The notes under the pieces: generated by a model
Told to the model about the DNA's origin: nothing
The model's input: only the letters and a program-made list of their open reading frames with translations
The model's database searches: none
Translations under genes and position numbers: made by a program
Shown here: positions 44,451-53,403 of the stretch, in pieces
Position numbering within the stretch: position 1 is the first letter of the stretch
Layout: each line of letters starts with the position of its first letter
Source of the DNA: Myxococcales bacterium
GTDB lineage: Bacteria; Myxococcota; Polyangia; Nannocystales; Nannocystaceae
NCBI GenBank assembly: GCA_016793465.1
Contig: JAEUJW010000008.1
Span: 124,001-188,000, forward strand
Direction of reading: 5' to 3'
DNA length: 64,000 nucleotides

Positions 44451-45329
44451 TCACGCGATCACGCCCATGCGACCGCGCTCGTAGTCGATGAACGCCTGCT
44501 GGATCTCCTGCGGGGTGTTCATCACGAACGGGCCGTAGCGGGCCACCGGCTCGCGCAGCGGGACCCCGGCGAGCAGCAGCAGGCGGGCCGGACCCGCCGC
44601 GTCGGCGGCGACCTGCAGGCGCACCGCGTCGCCGGGGCCGAGGCGGGCGAGCTGCCCGTCGCCGACCACACGACCCTCGGCGCCGACCAGCGCCGCGCCG
44701 CCGAACACGTACACGAGGCCGTCGTGGTCGGCGGCCAGCGGCTGGTCGACGCGCGCGCCGGGCTGCAACGTCCAGTCGTGGTACACGATCGGCGTGTGCG
44801 TATCGATCACCGCGCGCACGCCGAGCGCCTCGCCGGCGATCACCCGCACGTGGGCCAGCCCGTCCGCGCTGCGGCCCTCGGGGATCTCCGCGCGCGGCAC
44901 CTCCTGATAGCGAGGTTTAATCAATTTGTCGCGCGCCGGCAGGTTCACCCAGATCTGAAACCCGTGCACCCGCCCGCCCTCGCGGCGGAGCTTCGGCGAC
45001 GGCATCTCGCTGTGGACCACGCCGCGGCCGGCCGTCATCCACTGCACGTCGCCCGCGCGGATCACCCCGCGGTGCCCGGCCGAGTCGGCGTGTTCGACCT
45101 CCCCCGCGAGCATGTACGTCACCGTCTCGAACCCGCGGTGCGGGTGATCGGGCGCGCCGATCGCTTCGCCCGGGCCGTAGTCGACCGGGCCCATCTCGTC
45201 GAGCAGCAGGAACGGGTCGACCAGCGGCAGGCCCTGCGTCGGGAACGGCCGGCGGACGACGAAGCCCCCGCCCTCGCGCTGACGGTGGGCGGTGATGACC
45301 TGGGTGACTGTGCGGGTGCTGTCTCGCAT
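44451..45329 (-). CDS. Pirin family protein
   Basis: A 292-residue bicupin. The N-terminal cupin has the metal motif HPHRGFETVTYML, with LVDPFLLLDEMGP before it and AGDVQWMTAGRGVVHSEMP after it, typical of pirin/YhhW proteins. YhhW-type pirins have quercetinase activity in vitro; others are redox or transcription cofactors. The ATG at 45329 gives the standard N-terminus (TRTVTQVITAHRQREGGGF). The frame is open for another 128 codons upstream, with a hydrophobic stretch, but there is no recognised start or conserved sequence. Confidence 0.9.
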   Translation of the reverse strand: MRDSTRTVTQVITAHRQREGGGFVVRRPFPTQGLPLVDPFLLLDEMGPVDYGPGEAIGAPDHPHRGFETVTYMLAGEVEHADSAGHRGVIRAGDVQWMTAGRGVVHSEMPSPKLRREGGRVHGFQIWVNLPARDKLIKPRYQEVPRAEIPEGRSADGLAHVRVIAGEALGVRAVIDTHTPIVYHDWTLQPGARVDQPLAADHDGLVYVFGGAALVGAEGRVVGDGQLARLGPGDAVRLQVAADAAGPARLLLLAGVPLREPVARYGPFVMNTPQEIQQAFIDYERGRMGVIA

Positions 45330-45625
45330 GCCGGCACCATGCGCCCGCGCCCCCGTGGTGTCAGCCCGGGCGCGCCGCCACGCACTGTTGCGCGCGACGG
45401 GACAATCCCGTTTCGCCGCCCCACGCGCGAAGCGCCGCGGCAGCCGGTCGATCGCCCCGATCGCCAGCCCGCCGCCGAGCGCCATCATGCCGGTCGCCAG
45501 TATCACCAGCCCGCCGCGCCGCGACGCGTACCAGCGCCGCTCGCTCCGCGCCTGCGCGGTTAATTTGGCGTCGGCGCTGCCTCGCGGCCCGCCCGGGCCG
45601 CCGCCGGCGGGGTTATGCTGCCCCG
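45330..45625. other. 296-bp divergent region between pirin and App1-like genes
   Basis: The minus frame of pirin stays open here and encodes WYASRRGGLVILATGMMALG, which looks like one membrane helix. Without a ribosome site I do not call a gene, but a small membrane protein fused upstream cannot be excluded. Confidence 0.3.
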
Positions 45626-46792
45626 ATGCGCCGCGCGACCCTCGCCGCCCTCGCCCTGTTCGCCTGCGATCCCGGCAAGCCCGCGACGCCGAGCCCGACC
45701 CCGACCCCCGCACCGACCGCGCCGACCCCGAGCGCGTCCGCCGTGCCGGCCACGACCGCGGTCCGGATCCCCCCGACCCCGCCGGCCGCCGCCGACGCCG
45801 CCTCGAACCTGAAGCTCGACGAGGACGTCCGGATCCTCCCGACCGTCGGCCACCGCGACGGCGACGCCTGGGTCGTGCCCCTGCGCGCGTGGGTCTACGA
45901 GCCCGAGGACGGCGCCCTCGTCCGCGGCGCGACCATCGAGTCGCTGCGCGTCGCCCTCGAACTCCCGCCCGCGGCCGCCACCAGCGAGTTCTTCCGCGCC
46001 CGCGCGCGCCCGTTTCTCTACGACAACGAGTCGGCCAAGCAAGTGGTCGTGCGCCTCGGCGCCGCGAGCTACGCGCTGCCGCCCACCGGCGCCAACGGCC
46101 ACAGCGAGCAGACCCTGCGCGTGCCCGCCGAGGGCGTGCCCGCCGGCTGGTGGACGGCCGCCGTGGTCCCGCGCCCCGGCGACCCGCGCAGCTTCTCCGG
46201 CGAGCTGCTGCTGCTCGACGACGCCGGCGTCTCGGTCATCTCCGACGTCGACGACACCATCAAGATCAGCGAGGTCCGCGACAAGCAGAAGCTGCTCGAG
46301 AACACCTTCATGAAGGCGTTCGTCGCGGTGCCCGGCATGGCCGAGGCCTACAGCCGCTGGGCCGGCCAGGGCGCCGCGTTCCACTACGTCTCGGCCAGCC
46401 CGTGGCAGCTCCTCGACCCGCTGGCCGGCTTCATCGGCGAGGCCGGTTATCCCCGCGGCAGCATGCACATGAAGCTGTTCCGCTGGAAGGACGCCACGTT
46501 CCTCTCGCTGTTCCAGAGCCCGATCGAGTACAAGCAGCCGATCCTCGCCGGCCTCGTCGCCCAGTTCCCGCGGCGCAAGTTCGTGCTCGTCGGCGACTCC
46601 GGCGAGAAGGACCCCGAGGTCTACGCCGCCGTCTACCGCGTGTACCCCGAGCAGGTCGTCGGCATCCACATCCGCGACGTCACCGGCGAGACGCGCGACG
46701 CCCCGCGCTACGCCACCGCCTTCGCAGGGGTGCCCGCCGAGCGCTGGACGATCTTCACCGATCCCTCGACCCTGCCGCAGTCGCTGCAGTGA
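45626..46792 (+). CDS. App1-type (DUF2183) phosphatase lipoprotein
   Basis: A 388-residue protein. MRRATLAALALFACD has a lipobox-like FAC, followed by a Pro/Thr/Ala-rich linker. The C-terminal half is the App1 catalytic domain: ISDVDDTIKISEV (HAD-type DxDDT nucleophile motif), FHYVSASPWQLLDPL, GSMHMKLFRWKD, KFVLVGDSGEKDPEVYAAVYR. The family includes yeast phosphatidate phosphatase App1, so a phospholipid phosphatase in the envelope is likely. It is convergent with the following small gene. Confidence 0.85.
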   Translation: MRRATLAALALFACDPGKPATPSPTPTPAPTAPTPSASAVPATTAVRIPPTPPAAADAASNLKLDEDVRILPTVGHRDGDAWVVPLRAWVYEPEDGALVRGATIESLRVALELPPAAATSEFFRARARPFLYDNESAKQVVVRLGAASYALPPTGANGHSEQTLRVPAEGVPAGWWTAAVVPRPGDPRSFSGELLLLDDAGVSVISDVDDTIKISEVRDKQKLLENTFMKAFVAVPGMAEAYSRWAGQGAAFHYVSASPWQLLDPLAGFIGEAGYPRGSMHMKLFRWKDATFLSLFQSPIEYKQPILAGLVAQFPRRKFVLVGDSGEKDPEVYAAVYRVYPEQVVGIHIRDVTGETRDAPRYATAFAGVPAERWTIFTDPSTLPQSLQ

Positions 46793-46793
46793 C

Positions 46794-47231
46794 TCACTCG
46801 AGCTGTGGCAGCGCGTCGTAGGGCCGCTGCCAGCTCGACAGCACCTGCGCCTCGAAGCGTTCGATCAGCTCCGTCGACGGCGCGAACCCGACGGCCAGCC
46901 AGACCGCCCGCGCCGCCGCCAGCGCGACGATCGTCGGGTTGGTGTCGGTCGTCATGCCCGCGACCCGCACGACTCGCACACCGACCTCGCGCCCCGCGAT
47001 CCGCAGCGCGTACATCACCCCGAGCCGCGCCCCCGCCTGCCAGTGCGCGTGGCTGGTCGCGCTGGCCTCCTCGATCGCCCCCTGCCCGCGCCAGCCCCCG
47101 CCGCTGCACGCGAGCTCGACGCCCGCCTCGCCGGTGAGCGCGACGGTCACCTCCGCCGCATAACCGACCCCGCCGCGCTGGCGGAAGAACTTGCCGTCGA
47201 GCGCGCCCGCGGTGATCTCGTCCGTCATCAC
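46794..47231 (-). CDS. Small protein resembling elongation factor G domain IV
   Basis: A 145-residue protein. GALDGKFFRQRGGVGYAAEVTVAL resembles the start of EF-G domain IV (EGKFVRQSGGRGQYGHV), and DTNPTIVALAAARAVWLAVG resembles its C-terminal helix (DSSEMAFKLAA). The middle GAIEEASATSHAHWQAGARLGVMYAL also aligns in pattern. It lacks any GTPase part. A stand-alone S5-domain-2-like fold, perhaps binding the ribosome, is plausible but unproven. The start is ATG at 47231 or the next ATG. Confidence 0.6.
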   Translation of the reverse strand: MMTDEITAGALDGKFFRQRGGVGYAAEVTVALTGEAGVELACSGGGWRGQGAIEEASATSHAHWQAGARLGVMYALRIAGREVGVRVVRVAGMTTDTNPTIVALAAARAVWLAVGFAPSTELIERFEAQVLSSWQRPYDALPQLE

Positions 47232-47252
47232 CGCAGCCCTACCACGATCGCG

Positions 47253-47549
47253 TCAACGTCGCAGGGGCGCGCGTCGCCTCACCGGCGCCCGCGGCCTCGC
47301 CGGCGCCGGCTCGGCGCTCGCGCTCGGCCAGCCCGGCTCCGGCGGCAGCACCACGCGCGGGCGATCGGGCGGCGGATCGACCATCGACCTGTCCTCGGGG
47401 TCAGCCCGCTCGCGGGCCGGGGCCGGCGGCGCCGCCACCGGGCGCCGCGCTCCCGCCGGCTCGACCGCCTGCGGCCACGAGGGCTCGCGGACGCGGGTCA
47501 CGGGCGCCGACGACAGACTCACCGCGAGGATCACCAGAGCAGCGTGCAT
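47253..47549 (-). CDS. Possible small secreted Pro/Arg-rich protein
   Basis: A 98-residue open frame beginning MHAALVILAVSLSSAPVTRV, a credible signal peptide, then Pro/Ala/Arg-rich sequence without recognised domains and containing one copy of the dispersed palindrome (47388-47405, encoding ADPEDRS). There is no strong ribosome site. It lies between the EF-G-like gene and the Cys-rich lipoprotein gene. It may be an unexpressed open frame. Confidence 0.3.
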   Translation of the reverse strand: MHAALVILAVSLSSAPVTRVREPSWPQAVEPAGARRPVAAPPAPARERADPEDRSMVDPPPDRPRVVLPPEPGWPSASAEPAPARPRAPVRRRAPLRR

Positions 47550-47733
47550 GGCCCGCGAACGGCCCCGCGAGGCCCCCGCTTACACGCCGCGCGGAAGCGC
47601 GAGCGATCGCCCCTCGCGCCGACGACGGCGGCGTCCGCCCGTCGGCCCGCGGTACGGACTGCCATACCTGCTCGCTGCGATCGCAGACATCGACCGGCGC
47701 GCGGGTGTCACAATCCGCGTGGTATGGTGGGCC
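47550..47733. promoter_or_regulatory. Upstream region of the Cys-rich lipoprotein gene
   Basis: Contains the perfect 12-bp palindrome CTGCGATCGCAG at 47675-47686, 48 bp before the ATG, in a stretch slightly less GC-rich than its surroundings. It is a possible operator; no promoter hexamers are confidently assigned. Confidence 0.3.
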
Positions 47734-49263
47734 ATGGGTCGGACAAAACGTTGGATGTGGTCGCTGGCGACGCTGTCGCTGGCGCTCTTGGGGTGTGCGG
47801 ACGGTGACTCGACCACGTCGTTCACGGGGCCGACGACGATGACGGCGACCGCGACGATGACGGCGACCACGCCGCCGACGATGACGAACGTGACCACGCC
47901 GACGACCGGCGACGAGGAGACCGGCGGCACCGCCACCGGCGACACCGGAGACACCGCACCCACCGGCTCCACGGGCGACACCACCAGCGAGGGCCCGACG
48001 ACCACCGACGCCTGCCCCGCGGGCACCGAGGGCTGTCCGTGCGACGCCGGCGCGTGCCAGGACGGCCTGGCCTGCGTCGACGACGTGTGCGGCCAGCCCG
48101 AGCCGGCCTGCGGCGACGGCAAGGTCGACGACGGCGAGGCCTGCGACGACGGCAACGACGACAACACCGACGACTGCGTCGACGGCTGCGTGGCCGCCGG
48201 CTGCGGCGACGGCTTCGTGCAGGCCGGCGTCGAGGCCTGCGACGACGCCAACGACGTCGACACCGACGCCTGCCTGGTCGGCTGCGTCGCCCCGGCGTGC
48301 GGCGACGGCATCGTGCAGGACGGCGTCGAGGCCTGCGACGACGGCAACGACAACGGCGCCGACGAGTGCACGTCCATGTGCAGCCTGCCGAGCTGCGGCA
48401 ACGGCACGGTCGAGGGCGGCGAGGAGTGCGACGACGGCAACGCCGTCGACACCGACGCCTGCCTCTCGACCTGCATCGACGCCTCGTGCGGCGACGGCAA
48501 GGTGCTCGCCGGCGTCGAGGAGTGCGACGACGGCAACGCCGACGACACCGACGCCTGCCCCTCGAACTGCCAGGCCGCCAGCTGCGGCGACGGCTTCGTG
48601 CAGGCCGGCACCGAGGCCTGCGACGACGGCAACATGGTCGACACCGACGCCTGCCTGAGCAGCTGCATCGCCGCGTCGTGCGGCGACGGCAAGGTCCAGG
48701 CCGGCGTCGAGGCCTGCGACGACGGCAACATGAGCAACACCGACTCGTGCGCCAACTGCAAGCAGGCCACCTGCGGCGACGGGTTCGTGTACGCCGGCCT
48801 CGAGGAGTGCGACGACGGCAACCAGAACAACGGCGACGGCTGCACCGCGAGCTGCATGGCGGAGTGCGGCAACGACTGCTGGGGCAACAGCGGCTGCAAG
48901 ACCAACGCGGGCCGCTGCATTCGCTTCACCTGCACCCCCGGCAACGCCTCGGCCAGCGCCTGCGACTCCTGCTTCGGCTGGCAGCAGATCACCTACAACG
49001 AGTGGCTCAACCAGGGCTACTGCAGCGACATCATCGCCAAGTACCGCTCGGTCAACGGCAACGCCACCCAGTGCGGCGCGGCCCCCCAGTGCTGCAGCAG
49101 CCCCGGCAACTGCGGCGGCGGCGACAACGCCTGGCACTTCCACGACGGCGCCAACAACCGCTACGTCGGCCCGTGCCTCGGCTGCAACAACGACATGAAC
49201 TGCACCTACTGGAACGGCGTCGACAACGGCACGTACACCCGCATCACCGCCTGCGAGCGCTGA
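47734..49263 (+). CDS. Cys-rich repeat (DUF4215) lipoprotein
   Basis: A 509-residue lipoprotein. SLATLSLALLGCADGD gives the lipobox; a Thr-rich linker of about 65 residues follows. A small Cys-rich motif leads to eight consecutive repeats of about 31 residues, each of the type CGDGxVxxGxEACDDGNxxDTDACxxxC (DUF4215, myxobacterial disulfide-rich repeat). A unique C-terminal domain of about 130 residues contains ECGNDCWGNSGC, SCFGWQQITYNEWLNQGYC and CNNDMNCTYWNGVDNG. It is probably a surface adhesin or binding protein, stabilised by disulfides and Ca2+ through the Asp-rich loops. Start at 47734 is chosen for the signal peptide. Confidence 0.85.
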   Translation: MGRTKRWMWSLATLSLALLGCADGDSTTSFTGPTTMTATATMTATTPPTMTNVTTPTTGDEETGGTATGDTGDTAPTGSTGDTTSEGPTTTDACPAGTEGCPCDAGACQDGLACVDDVCGQPEPACGDGKVDDGEACDDGNDDNTDDCVDGCVAAGCGDGFVQAGVEACDDANDVDTDACLVGCVAPACGDGIVQDGVEACDDGNDNGADECTSMCSLPSCGNGTVEGGEECDDGNAVDTDACLSTCIDASCGDGKVLAGVEECDDGNADDTDACPSNCQAASCGDGFVQAGTEACDDGNMVDTDACLSSCIAASCGDGKVQAGVEACDDGNMSNTDSCANCKQATCGDGFVYAGLEECDDGNQNNGDGCTASCMAECGNDCWGNSGCKTNAGRCIRFTCTPGNASASACDSCFGWQQITYNEWLNQGYCSDIIAKYRSVNGNATQCGAAPQCCSSPGNCGGGDNAWHFHDGANNRYVGPCLGCNNDMNCTYWNGVDNGTYTRITACER

Positions 49264-49388
49264 CCCGGCGCCGCCGCGCGCGGCCCGTGCCACCGGCCAT
49301 ATTCCCTGAAAGTCGCGGCCGACGGCGTGCCCTTTGCGCCGCCGGCCGCGGTTGACACGCGCGCGCGGACGCGCCATGAACCCGGGCG

Positions 49389-50183
49389 GTGCCCGCCCCT
49401 CGCCACCGCTGGCTCGCCTGGCCGCTGCTCGTCGCGCTCGCCCACCCGCGCGCCGCCCAGGCCGAGCCCTCGCGCCCCGCCGACGTGCCGCTGGCGGTCG
49501 AGCCGGCGCCGATCGAACCTGTCCCTCCGGCCAGCCCCGCACCACCTGTCCCCGCGGACAGCTCCGCGCCGACGCCCGCACCTGTCCCCGCGGACAGCTC
49601 CGCGCCGACGCCCGCACCTGTCCCCGCGGACAGCCCGACGAGCGAGCCGACGATCCCCGACCCGACCCGGCCGATCACCCCCGACGAGCCCGAGGTCGTC
49701 GCCGTCGCGGTCGGGCTCGGGCCCTCGGCCCCCGGTTCGAAGCCCGAGCGCGCGGTCGTCGACGCGCTCGAGAGGAGCGTGGCCGGGTCGCCCGCCCCGC
49801 GCACCCGGGTCCGCCGCCTGCGCGCCGGCGCCGGCGACGGGGCCGCGATCTGCCGCGAGCGCCGCGACGACCTCGTCATCCTGCTCGAGTACCTGCCCGA
49901 CCGCCCCGACGCCGTGCTCGTCGCCCGCGACTGCCGCCTCGACCGCGACCTCGGGATCCGCGGACAACCGGCCGCGAGCGACCCCGATCTGACGGCCGTC
50001 TTGTGGGACGAACACCGCAGCCTCGTGCGCCAGGGCGTGAAGGAGCGGAAGGTCCGCGTGAGCCCCAAGGTCCGCCGCGGCCTCATCGCCGGCGGGGCGA
50101 TCCTGGCCGTCGGCCTGGCCATCGGACTGGTTCTGGCCAGCAGCTTGCGCCGCGACACCGTCGTGCTCACAGTGGGTCCATGA
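49389..50183 (+). CDS. Secreted Pro-rich protein with C-terminal membrane helix
   Basis: A 264-residue protein starting with GTG at 49389: signal peptide WLAWPLLVALAHPRAAQA, then a Pro/Ala linker with PVPADSSAPTPA repeated, a domain of about 110 residues (VVDALERSV, RERRDDLVILLEYLP, AVLVARDCRLDRDLG) and a C-terminal hydrophobic helix (LIAGGAILAVGLAIGLVLA). No family is recognised. The final ATGA overlaps the next gene, a HExxH peptidase, so the two proteins probably act together in the envelope. Confidence 0.65.
   Translation: MPAPRHRWLAWPLLVALAHPRAAQAEPSRPADVPLAVEPAPIEPVPPASPAPPVPADSSAPTPAPVPADSSAPTPAPVPADSPTSEPTIPDPTRPITPDEPEVVAVAVGLGPSAPGSKPERAVVDALERSVAGSPAPRTRVRRLRAGAGDGAAICRERRDDLVILLEYLPDRPDAVLVARDCRLDRDLGIRGQPAASDPDLTAVLWDEHRSLVRQGVKERKVRVSPKVRRGLIAGGAILAVGLAIGLVLASSLRRDTVVLTVGP
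49518..49634 (+). repeat. Four copies of the dispersed 18-bp palindrome, three in a 36-bp tandem array
   Basis: Copies at 49518, 49545, 49581 and 49617. The last three are identical (CCTGTCCCCGCGGACAGC), 36 bp apart and in frame, encoding PVPADS in a PVPADSSAPTPA repeat. Confidence 0.9.
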
Positions 50184-51193
50184 GTTTGGCTGCCAGCCCC
50201 CGGCGTTGGTTTCTGTCGCTCGTCCTCGGCGTATTGACCCTGCTCATGACCGTCTCGTGGGTCCGCCCGGCCCTCGCCGACGAGGGCACGCCGTCCGGCT
50301 GGGAGCTGACCACCGCCACCGGTCAGGTCACCTACGGCCGCGTGGTATTCCGCTACGACCCGGCCCTCGCCGACGAGGCGCTCCAGCTCGTCGGCTACGT
50401 GCCCGGCTGGTGGTCGGAGATCGAGCACGCCCTCGCCGGCGACCTCGACGACAGCCTGACGATCACCTACGTCAGCCACAGCGGCCGCATCGCCGAGGGC
50501 ACCGGCATGCCGCGCTGGGCCGCCGGCGTCGCCCACTCCGAGTCCGGCGAGATCGTCATCGCCCAGCACGCGCCCGACGGCTCGCGCACCGACCTCGACG
50601 GCCTGCTCCGCCACGAGCTCGCCCACGTCGCCCTGCACCGGGCCACCGGCGGCCAGCCGCTGCCGCGGTGGTTCCACGAGGGCGTCGCCGAGAGCTTCGG
50701 CGCCGGCATCGACCTCCTGCGCAGCCAGACCCTCGCCGGCGCGATCTTCGGGCCCGGCGTGCCGCCGCTGGCCACCCTCGAGGACAACTTCCACGGCACC
50801 GACGCGATCGCCGCCACCGTCGGCTACGCCGCCGCCCGCGACTTCGTCAACTACCTCCGCGACCGCGACGACAAGGACGGCGCCGAGCTGCGTCAGGTCC
50901 TCACCGAGATCCGCCACGGCCGCAGCTTCGACGCCGCCCTCGTCAAGGTCTACGGCCGCACCCTCGAGGAGCTCGACGCCGAGTGGCGCTCCGGACTCAC
51001 CGGTCGCTACGCGTGGTTCCCGGTGATCAGCTCCGGCGGCCTCCCGCTCGCCGCCGTCACCCCGCTGATCCTCGTCGCCGCCGTCCGTCGCCGCCGCCTG
51101 CTGCGCGCCGGCTGGGAGCGCCTCGCCCGCGAGGACGCCGAGGAGCGCGCGCTCATCCACGCGGTCCTGATGCCCCGCGCGCTGCCCAACTGA
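50180..51193 (+). CDS. Membrane-anchored zinc metallopeptidase (HExxH)
   Basis: A 337-residue protein: signal peptide or N-terminal anchor (FLSLVLGVLTLLMTVSWVRPALA), a gluzincin-like domain with LLRHELAHVALHRATG (zinc His pair) and WFHEGVAESFGAG (third ligand Glu), and a C-terminal hydrophobic helix (LPLAAVTPLILVAAV) with a basic tail. The RxxHELAHV and HEGxAE pattern matches extracytoplasmic peptidases of the DUF2268/MA clan type. The active site probably faces the periplasm. Translationally coupled to the preceding gene (ATGA). Confidence 0.85.
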   Translation: MSLAASPRRWFLSLVLGVLTLLMTVSWVRPALADEGTPSGWELTTATGQVTYGRVVFRYDPALADEALQLVGYVPGWWSEIEHALAGDLDDSLTITYVSHSGRIAEGTGMPRWAAGVAHSESGEIVIAQHAPDGSRTDLDGLLRHELAHVALHRATGGQPLPRWFHEGVAESFGAGIDLLRSQTLAGAIFGPGVPPLATLEDNFHGTDAIAATVGYAAARDFVNYLRDRDDKDGAELRQVLTEIRHGRSFDAALVKVYGRTLEELDAEWRSGLTGRYAWFPVISSGGLPLAAVTPLILVAAVRRRRLLRAGWERLAREDAEERALIHAVLMPRALPN

Positions 51194-51210
51194 CCGCCGC
51201 GCGCACGCCC

Positions 51211-51242
51211 GCAGGGCCCGGCCGCCTCGGCCCGGGCCCTTC
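51211..51242. terminator. Bidirectional hairpin between convergent peptidase genes
   Basis: AGGGCCCGG (51213-51221) pairs with CCGGGCCCT (51232-51240), a 9-bp stem with a 10-nt loop. It lies between the two convergent stops at 51193 and 51249. Confidence 0.65.
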
Positions 51243-51248
51243 GTCGTT

Positions 51249-53357
51249 TCACCCGCCCGCGAGCCCGACGAGCGCGGCCTCGGTGGCGCGCAGCAGCGGC
51301 TCGCTGGAGATCGGCGCCCCGGTCGCGTGGGTCATCCACACGTCGGGCGTGACGGCGCCGAAGCTGGCCATGCGCTCGAACTCCGCCCCGAGCTCGCCGG
51401 CCTTGTGCAGGTGCTCCTCGATCTGGAACGCGATGAGGTGCCCGATCGGATAGTCCGCGAGGTACAGCGGGTACGAGATCATGTGGCTGTAGATGCCCAG
51501 CAGCGGCGAGCCCTGCCCGCCGAGCACCGGCGCGTAGTAACGGTCCCAGATCTCGCCGGCGATGCGCACCGTCGCCTCGCGCAGCTCGGCGGGCGTGGCC
51601 TGCGGGTGGTCGTACATCCAGTGCCACACCGCGACGTCGACGAGCGCCACCCCGGCGATCTCCCACGTCTGCCAGAAGTCATTGAGCACCCGCTCGCGCT
51701 CGCTGGCCGCGTCGGGCCTGGCCAGCCCGAGCAGCTCGAGGTCCCGCGCCTGGAACACGAACGCCAGCGCCTCGGTGAACGCGTTGTTCGGCACGCCCGC
51801 GAGCAGCGTGTGGTCGACCGAGTACAGCGAGAACACCTGCTCGACGTTGTGCCCGAGCTCGTGGACCGCGATGTTGTAGCCCTTGTAGTCCATGCCGCCG
51901 GCGCCGACGCGCGTGCGCAGGCGCGGGTGGTCGCCGCGGTGCAGCGACTGCAACGCGTGCCCCGCCCCGCGCGACGGGTCGACCTCGATCCGCTCCGCCA
52001 GCCACTTGGCCCGGTCGGCCGAGAACCCGAGGTCCTTCAAGATTCGCGGCATGTCGGCCGCGAACGCCTCGGGCGTCGGATACCTGGCCCTGGTGCGCGC
52101 GTCGAGGTCCTTCTCCGGCGGCGCCGACCCGCTCTTGAAGCCCGCGTACCACAGGTCGGCCGGCTCGAGCTTTCGTGCGAGCCGCGTCTCGATCACCCCG
52201 GCCACCCGCGGCACCAGCTTCGACGTCAGCACCGACTCGAGCAGCGCCTTGACCCGCGACTCCGGCAGCTCGCGGCCGAGCTCGAACGCGCGGGCGATCG
52301 CCGTCGGCGCCACCGGCACGTACGGGTCCTCGGCGCGGGCCGCCTTGAACGTCGCCAGCAGCTTCCGGTAGCGCACGTCGTCCTCGCGCGAGCCGTCGAG
52401 CGCCACCGGGCGCTCCGGCGCGTCGGCCTCGATCGACGCCGGCGGGGCCGCCGTCACCGCGTTGGTCTCGGGGTCCCAGTCGAGCCGCGGGTTGTCGATC
52501 ACCGCCGCCGGGATCTCCTGACGAACGATCCGCTCCATCACCTTGACGATCTGCCGCTGGCGCCTCAGCCCGTCGGGGTCGCCGTACTGCGCCTTGATCT
52601 CGTCGCGCAGGTTCCAGTGCGAGATCAGCCGCAGCCCCGACGGGAACAGCCGCTCGCCGCTCGCGTCGACGAGGTGGTGCATCCACAGGTTGTACTGCGA
52701 GATGTACAGGTCGGCCTCGGCCCCGGCGCGGGTGACGGCCTGGCGCACCTCGCTCGGCACGCGGCGGGCGAAGCGTCCGGCCAGGCGCGCGTCGGCCCAC
52801 TGGCGGCGGGTGTACGTCGGCCCCTGCTCGTCGCGCTCCGCCAGCGTCGTCAGCGGGAAGTTCAGCAGGACCACGAAGCCCGGCTTGGCCTTAAAAAGAT
52901 CCTCGGTCAGGTGGGCCGTCGGGTCGAACTGCGCGAGCAGCGGGTCGACCGGCAGCAGCGGCCCTAAGTCGACGTCGGTCGCGCGCCTGGCCTCGCGTCC
53001 GGCCTCGTGGAGGTGCCCGTCGACCTGTTCGAACACCTGCTCGAGCCGCCCGAACAGCGCGTCGAGCTGCTGCGGATCGGCCATGAAGTGCTCGCGCACG
53101 AACGCCGCCATGTCGCCGTCCTCGGCCCGCCACAGCTGCGCGACCTGGTCGATCCCGCGGATGACGCGGGCCCGCTGGGCCTCGCCGTGGCGCTTGATGA
53201 GCTCGCTCTTCAGCCCTTCGGTGTCGACGTCCACCGGCTTGACCTCCTCCGCCCGGGCCTCGGCCGGCGGCTTCTGGGGGGGGCCCGCCGCCGGCGGCCT
53301 GTCGCAGGCGGAGCCGAGCAGCGAGGCGAGGACGGGCAGGAGCGCGAGGCGGGCCAT
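51249..53357 (-). CDS. Lipoprotein metallopeptidase, M3-like
   Basis: A 702-residue lipoprotein (LLPVLASLLGSAC lipobox) with a large, mostly helical catalytic domain. The zinc site is VHELGHNVEQVFS, with a downstream Glu in NNAFTEALAFVFQARDLELLG as the third ligand. The overall shape (long helical N-terminal half, HExxH late in the sequence, GxxSPLLGIYSHMISYPLYL C-terminal part) fits the M3/M32-like oligopeptidases. It probably trims peptides in the periplasm or at the outer membrane. ATG at 53357 is chosen for the signal peptide. It is divergent from rsmD with a 46-bp gap. Confidence 0.82.
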   Translation of the reverse strand: MARLALLPVLASLLGSACDRPPAAGPPQKPPAEARAEEVKPVDVDTEGLKSELIKRHGEAQRARVIRGIDQVAQLWRAEDGDMAAFVREHFMADPQQLDALFGRLEQVFEQVDGHLHEAGREARRATDVDLGPLLPVDPLLAQFDPTAHLTEDLFKAKPGFVVLLNFPLTTLAERDEQGPTYTRRQWADARLAGRFARRVPSEVRQAVTRAGAEADLYISQYNLWMHHLVDASGERLFPSGLRLISHWNLRDEIKAQYGDPDGLRRQRQIVKVMERIVRQEIPAAVIDNPRLDWDPETNAVTAAPPASIEADAPERPVALDGSREDDVRYRKLLATFKAARAEDPYVPVAPTAIARAFELGRELPESRVKALLESVLTSKLVPRVAGVIETRLARKLEPADLWYAGFKSGSAPPEKDLDARTRARYPTPEAFAADMPRILKDLGFSADRAKWLAERIEVDPSRGAGHALQSLHRGDHPRLRTRVGAGGMDYKGYNIAVHELGHNVEQVFSLYSVDHTLLAGVPNNAFTEALAFVFQARDLELLGLARPDAASERERVLNDFWQTWEIAGVALVDVAVWHWMYDHPQATPAELREATVRIAGEIWDRYYAPVLGGQGSPLLGIYSHMISYPLYLADYPIGHLIAFQIEEHLHKAGELGAEFERMASFGAVTPDVWMTHATGAPISSEPLLRATEAALVGLAGG

Positions 53358-53403
53358 CGACTCCGCTTTACACCCGTCACGCACCTCGGATAAAGCACCG
53401 GGC

